A stretch of 64,000 bases of DNA from positions 806,001 through 870,000 of the forward strand of contig NZ_CP184360.1 in assembly GCF_048595755.1 (NCBI RefSeq), read 5' to 3'. The position numbers were made by a program, and so were the translations under genes. The stretch is from Luteococcus sp048595755 (GTDB taxonomy: Bacteria > Actinomycetota > Actinomycetes > Propionibacteriales > Propionibacteriaceae). This document shows positions 61,015 through 64,000 of the stretch, piece by piece; position 1 is the stretch's first letter, and each line of letters opens with the position of its first letter. The notes below the pieces were generated by a model. It was not told where the DNA came from, made no database searches, and saw only the letters and a program-made list of their open reading frames with translations.

Positions 61015-62492
61015 CTCGTCGCCTCGAAACTGCCCGTGAATTCCGCCAGTTCATCCACAAGCTGTGGATCGGGGTGCCAGACGGCCGGGCGTGTCGGCGA
61101 GGCGGCCCGGTACAGCAGGTGGGTGATCGGACGGCCACCCTCGATAGCACCGGTCAGCATCCGGACCTCGGCGACGTGTCTGCTGCGGGTCCCCCCGCGC
61201 CAGGTGTCATCCACCAGCTGTACGTGCACCAGCAGGTGGATGTTGTGGGCGATCTGGCGATAGGCCTCATCGACGCCCAGCACACCGCCCTGTGCCACTC
61301 GTGAGGCGAGGCGGTCCATGGTGGAGGAGGCCGAGTGTGAGTGCGTGGTGGACAGGCTTCCCGCGCCGGACTGCATTGCCTCGAACATGGCGGAGGCCTC
61401 GCCACCACGCACCTCACCGACGATGATGCGCGAAAGGTTCTGCCGCAGCGCCTCGGGGATCAGGTCGCTGATGGTGAACTCCCCCATCCGACTGCCGTCC
61501 GCGCCGCGTTCCCCCATGCCGATACGGGCCTGCAGGGCAACCATGTTTCGTCGCCCCGCCTGGAGGTGCGTGAGGAGTTCGTAGTCGGTCTCGAGCGTGC
61601 CGAAGCGCTCGGTCTCGGGAATCGCCCCGATCAGGGCGCGCAGCAGGGTGGTCTTTCCCGCGCCCTGATCGCCCGAGATCACCATCGACTTGCGGGCCAG
61701 GATCGCCCGGTGCAGCAGCTCTGCCAACTCCAGCGGCATCATCCCGCCCTCGGCCAGCTCGGCGAGCGTGACGCTGGTGAGGATGTGCTGCCGGATGACG
61801 ATGCTGGGTCTGAAGCTCAGGCCAAAGCCGATGGCGTGCAGTCGGAACCGGTCACCGAGCGAGAGCGTCATCATCGGGTGGGCGTCGTCAAAGGGGCGGC
61901 TGGGGCTGGCAGACTCCCCTAGGAAGCGAATGGCCTCCACCAGCTCCTCGTCGGAGTCGGCCACCGGCGGGTGCTCTTCTCGTCGGCCGTCGCCGTACTG
62001 CACCACGACGCAATCCCACCCGTGGATCTCGATGTTCTCCGCATCGGGAATCTCGAACAGTGGCTGCAGGCGGCCATAGCCGAAGATGGCATCCTCCACG
62101 GCGGTCGCGCACGCCTGTTCCAGCTCGATGGGCCACAGCGCCTGCCCTTGCCGCGCCAATTCCTCGGCATGGGCACGCACCACCTGGCGGATGATGGAAC
62201 GTCCCATCATCCGGCGGTCCTCGGGCTGCATCGCGCGTCCGTGTTCACGAGCCCACAGGTCACCGGTGTCACTGATCTGTTCGGAGGCGCGGCGCCGCAG
62301 GAGCACCACCACGGACCAGTCGACGTCCAGGGCGCTGACCGCGGTGGACGTCGCGGGACGAGAGGCGCTCGTCTGTTTCACCCACCCCTGCAGCGCCTGG
62401 TTGCCGGCCATGAACTCCGGGGTCCCGGCGTCGGTCAGACTGCGCAGGGCAACTCCCAAGGCAGGCACGGGTGCGGTCTCGCGGCGCGCCAT
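61011..62492 (-). CDS. tadA: Tad pilus assembly ATPase TadA (CpaF)
   Basis: A 493-residue secretion ATPase. The start at 62492 overlaps the CpaE-like gene's stop. The N-terminal domain of about 230 residues is followed by Walker A GDQGAGKTTLL (about 278), the Asp box ETDYELLTHLQAG, Walker B SRIIVGEVRGGEA and the His box STTHSHSASS. It hydrolyses ATP to drive Flp pilin polymerisation through TadBC. Confidence 0.93.
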   Translation of the reverse strand: MARRETAPVPALGVALRSLTDAGTPEFMAGNQALQGWVKQTSASRPATSTAVSALDVDWSVVVLLRRRASEQISDTGDLWAREHGRAMQPEDRRMMGRSIIRQVVRAHAEELARQGQALWPIELEQACATAVEDAIFGYGRLQPLFEIPDAENIEIHGWDCVVVQYGDGRREEHPPVADSDEELVEAIRFLGESASPSRPFDDAHPMMTLSLGDRFRLHAIGFGLSFRPSIVIRQHILTSVTLAELAEGGMMPLELAELLHRAILARKSMVISGDQGAGKTTLLRALIGAIPETERFGTLETDYELLTHLQAGRRNMVALQARIGMGERGADGSRMGEFTISDLIPEALRQNLSRIIVGEVRGGEASAMFEAMQSGAGSLSTTHSHSASSTMDRLASRVAQGGVLGVDEAYRQIAHNIHLLVHVQLVDDTWRGGTRSRHVAEVRMLTGAIEGGRPITHLLYRAASPTRPAVWHPDPQLVDELAEFTGSFEATR

Positions 62493-63364
62493 CACGCGCT
62501 CCACTCGCCGCTGGACCGGGTTCCGGCAACCACCTCGGAACGTCGCTGGACTCTTTCGGCAAGTCTGGAGGCCCCGGCACGGTGACTGCGCACCAACGCT
62601 CCGCCTCGACGGGGGCGCGCGGCCCAGGTCCGTGCCTCGCCGTCGCTCAGCACCGCCGCCTGGCGCGGATCCCAGGCGACGGCATGCGCCACGGGCACTG
62701 CGAACTGACGTTCCACCTCCGCGGTGACATAGGGCCGCCCGGCACCGACGACCAGGAGTTCGATGCGAGTGGCGCAACCGATCGCTTCCACCTGGCTCTG
62801 GAGCGTCGGCAGGTGCAGTTGCAGTGCGGCCAGGGAACGCAGGGAACTGCGCACACAGACCAGCAGCAGGTCGCTGCCCGCCACCAGTGCTGCCGGCAGC
62901 CCTTCCCTGCCGATCCGTCCGGCATCGATCAGCACGTCGGTGCCGCTGGCACCCAGCGCGACGCAGGCGTCGACGAAGTCCTGCCACACGGGCAGGAAGA
63001 GTCCGCTGGCCGCCGGGTGGCTGAATCCAGGCAGGAATCGACGTTCCACGACATGCTTCGCGTCGGGAGGATTCGCACCGTTGGGTTGGTCCTGGGCATC
63101 GGCCTCGGCGGTGGGCAGCAGGCTGACGGTCTGCAGCCACAGCTCCTCGCCCACATGGCGCTGCTCCCGATGGACGCTGGCCAGTGGCCCCAGCCCACGG
63201 CCCCCAAGGTCAACTCCGTGCAGCCATCCCGCCTGCAGGGCCTGCGAGGGGTCACGGTCGCAGTCGGCCAACAGGACGTCGCGGGGCCACTGCAGGGCCA
63301 GGCCCAGGGCCGTGGTGGTGACTCCCGGCGCTCCTGTGGCGCTGGTCAGCGTGATGACGGCCAT
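62492..63364 (-). CDS. CpaE/TadZ-like ParA/MinD-family protein with degenerate P-loop
   Basis: A 290-residue protein. SATGAPGVTTTALGLALQW (8-26) aligns with the deviant Walker A of MinD/ParA (KGGVGKTT), but the signature and catalytic lysines are replaced by Ala/Pro and Thr. VLLADCDRDPSQAL and VLIDAGRIG are the switch and Walker B positions. TadZ/CpaE proteins localise the pilus machine at poles; several have atypical P-loops. ATP binding here is doubtful. Confidence 0.78.
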   Translation of the reverse strand: MAVITLTSATGAPGVTTTALGLALQWPRDVLLADCDRDPSQALQAGWLHGVDLGGRGLGPLASVHREQRHVGEELWLQTVSLLPTAEADAQDQPNGANPPDAKHVVERRFLPGFSHPAASGLFLPVWQDFVDACVALGASGTDVLIDAGRIGREGLPAALVAGSDLLLVCVRSSLRSLAALQLHLPTLQSQVEAIGCATRIELLVVGAGRPYVTAEVERQFAVPVAHAVAWDPRQAAVLSDGEARTWAARPRRGGALVRSHRAGASRLAERVQRRSEVVAGTRSSGEWSA

Positions 63365-63365
63365 C

Positions 63366-63983
63366 TCAGCTGCCCGCCTGACGCACGACGCTGAGCAGGT
63401 CGCGGGCGGCCAGATCGGCCAACCGGTGCGCCTGGGCCTCTGGCACGGCGACGTCCATGGTTCGGGTGCTTCCGTCGGGCATCAGGTCGGGTGCCAGCAC
63501 CACCTCGGCATCCACCACCAGCCCCGTGCTCTGTGACTTGTCCGAGGTGATCTCCACCAGCTGCAAGCGGGTTCCGGCAGGCAGTTCACCATTGGGTACC
63601 CGGCCTGCCACGAGTTTCAGTCCCAACTGGGACATGCCCTTGGGAAGCTGTGTGCGGCCCACGCTGGACTCGGCCACCAGTGATCCGGCCGGCAGGTCCA
63701 CCAGTGCCTGCTGCCCCACCAGGCTCTGGAGGCGCTCGGCCGGGACCGTCCTCACGCCGGGAGCCGGGCCGATGGTGACGACCGAGACGTCGGTGGCCTT
63801 GATCTCCACCCCACGGGGAATGGTGCGCTGCATCACCACCACCTGGTTGGAGTGCGCAGCCTCCTGGAAGGCGAGAGCGGCACCCAGGCCACCCAAGCAG
63901 GCCATCAGCACTCCCGCGGCCACCAGGCGGGGACTCCTGCGAGGACGCAGGTGTGCTGCCGTCGGCGAGTGCTCGCTGCGCAC
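63366..63983 (-). CDS. SAF-domain, CpaB/RcpC-like pilus protein
   Basis: A 205-residue membrane-anchored protein with one helix at 20-40, followed by an SAF domain (about 47-115: VVVMQRTIPRGVEIKATDVSVV, GQQALVDLPAGSLVAESSVG). CpaB/RcpC proteins belong to the Tad secretin module and may bind peptidoglycan. Gram-positive Tad systems keep the SAF protein without a secretin. It is the first visible gene of the operon; upstream DNA is cut by the window end. Confidence 0.8.
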   Translation of the reverse strand: MRSEHSPTAAHLRPRRSPRLVAAGVLMACLGGLGAALAFQEAAHSNQVVVMQRTIPRGVEIKATDVSVVTIGPAPGVRTVPAERLQSLVGQQALVDLPAGSLVAESSVGRTQLPKGMSQLGLKLVAGRVPNGELPAGTRLQLVEITSDKSQSTGLVVDAEVVLAPDLMPDGSTRTMDVAVPEAQAHRLADLAARDLLSVVRQAGS

Positions 63984-64000
63984 CGCCCCGGAACGCTCGC

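Overview
The window is high-GC DNA with short gaps, many GTG starts and frequent 4-bp gene overlaps. It carries mycothiol-type genes (MshA-like glycosyltransferase, PIG-L deacetylases), CarD, an actinobacterial Tad pilus locus with a LysM/BTAD regulator, and a DtxR/IdeR-like iron box. This points to an actinobacterium, most likely Propionibacteriaceae or a close relative. The family assignment is inference; no rRNA is present.

Layout. 1-9 kb: the 3' end of a quinol-type nitric oxide reductase, a secreted S8 protease, an aberrant tRNA-Gly(TCC), a metallophosphoesterase, mshA-mshB-like genes, a PRPP synthetase homologue, a second PIG-L hydrolase, a DUF456 protein and ogt. 9-16 kb: a cytochrome P450, a UvrA-like ABC protein, a sugar-phosphate mutarotase, and an IS110-family element that splits a hairpin and carries a candidate bridge RNA; then MarR and VanZ-like proteins. 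16.6-22.9 kb: a dicarboxylate/tricarboxylate block (CitMHS transporter, AraC regulator, TtdA/TtdB tartrate dehydratase or class I fumarase, DASS transporter). 23-29 kb: alcohol dehydrogenase, secreted zinc protease, methyltransferase, GNAT, PdxH, PadR. 29.2-33 kb: a eukaryotic-type double-domain phosphofructokinase and a nitronate monooxygenase-like protein behind a perfect 13-bp palindrome. 33.9-37.6 kb: a siderophore ABC operon behind an iron box. 37.9-42.6 kb: AAA ATPase, CPA1 antiporter, PanE-like reductase, CarD.

42.6-49.5 kb is a ~7-kb insertion flanked by 84-bp direct repeats (82/84 identical). It has split an ancestral convergent carD/marR junction. It holds a histidine kinase, a response regulator, an anchored binding protein, a fused ABC permease, an ABC ATPase and an OPA-family MFS transporter, which together look like an organophosphate or sugar-phosphate sensing and uptake module. 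49.6-55.1 kb: MarR/MMPL efflux pair, zinc ribbon, fructosamine kinase-like protein, FMN reductase, and an SGNH protein lacking its serine. 55.1-64 kb: a translationally coupled Tad pilus operon read leftwards (SAF/CpaB, CpaE-like, TadA, TadB, TadC, Flp, two pseudopilins, LysM-BTAD regulator).

The observations most worth following are the tRNA-Gly that has lost the G18-Psi55 contact (candidate cell-wall tRNA), the IS110 element with readable guide matches, the repeat-flanked phosphate-ester island, and the tandem phosphofructokinase.
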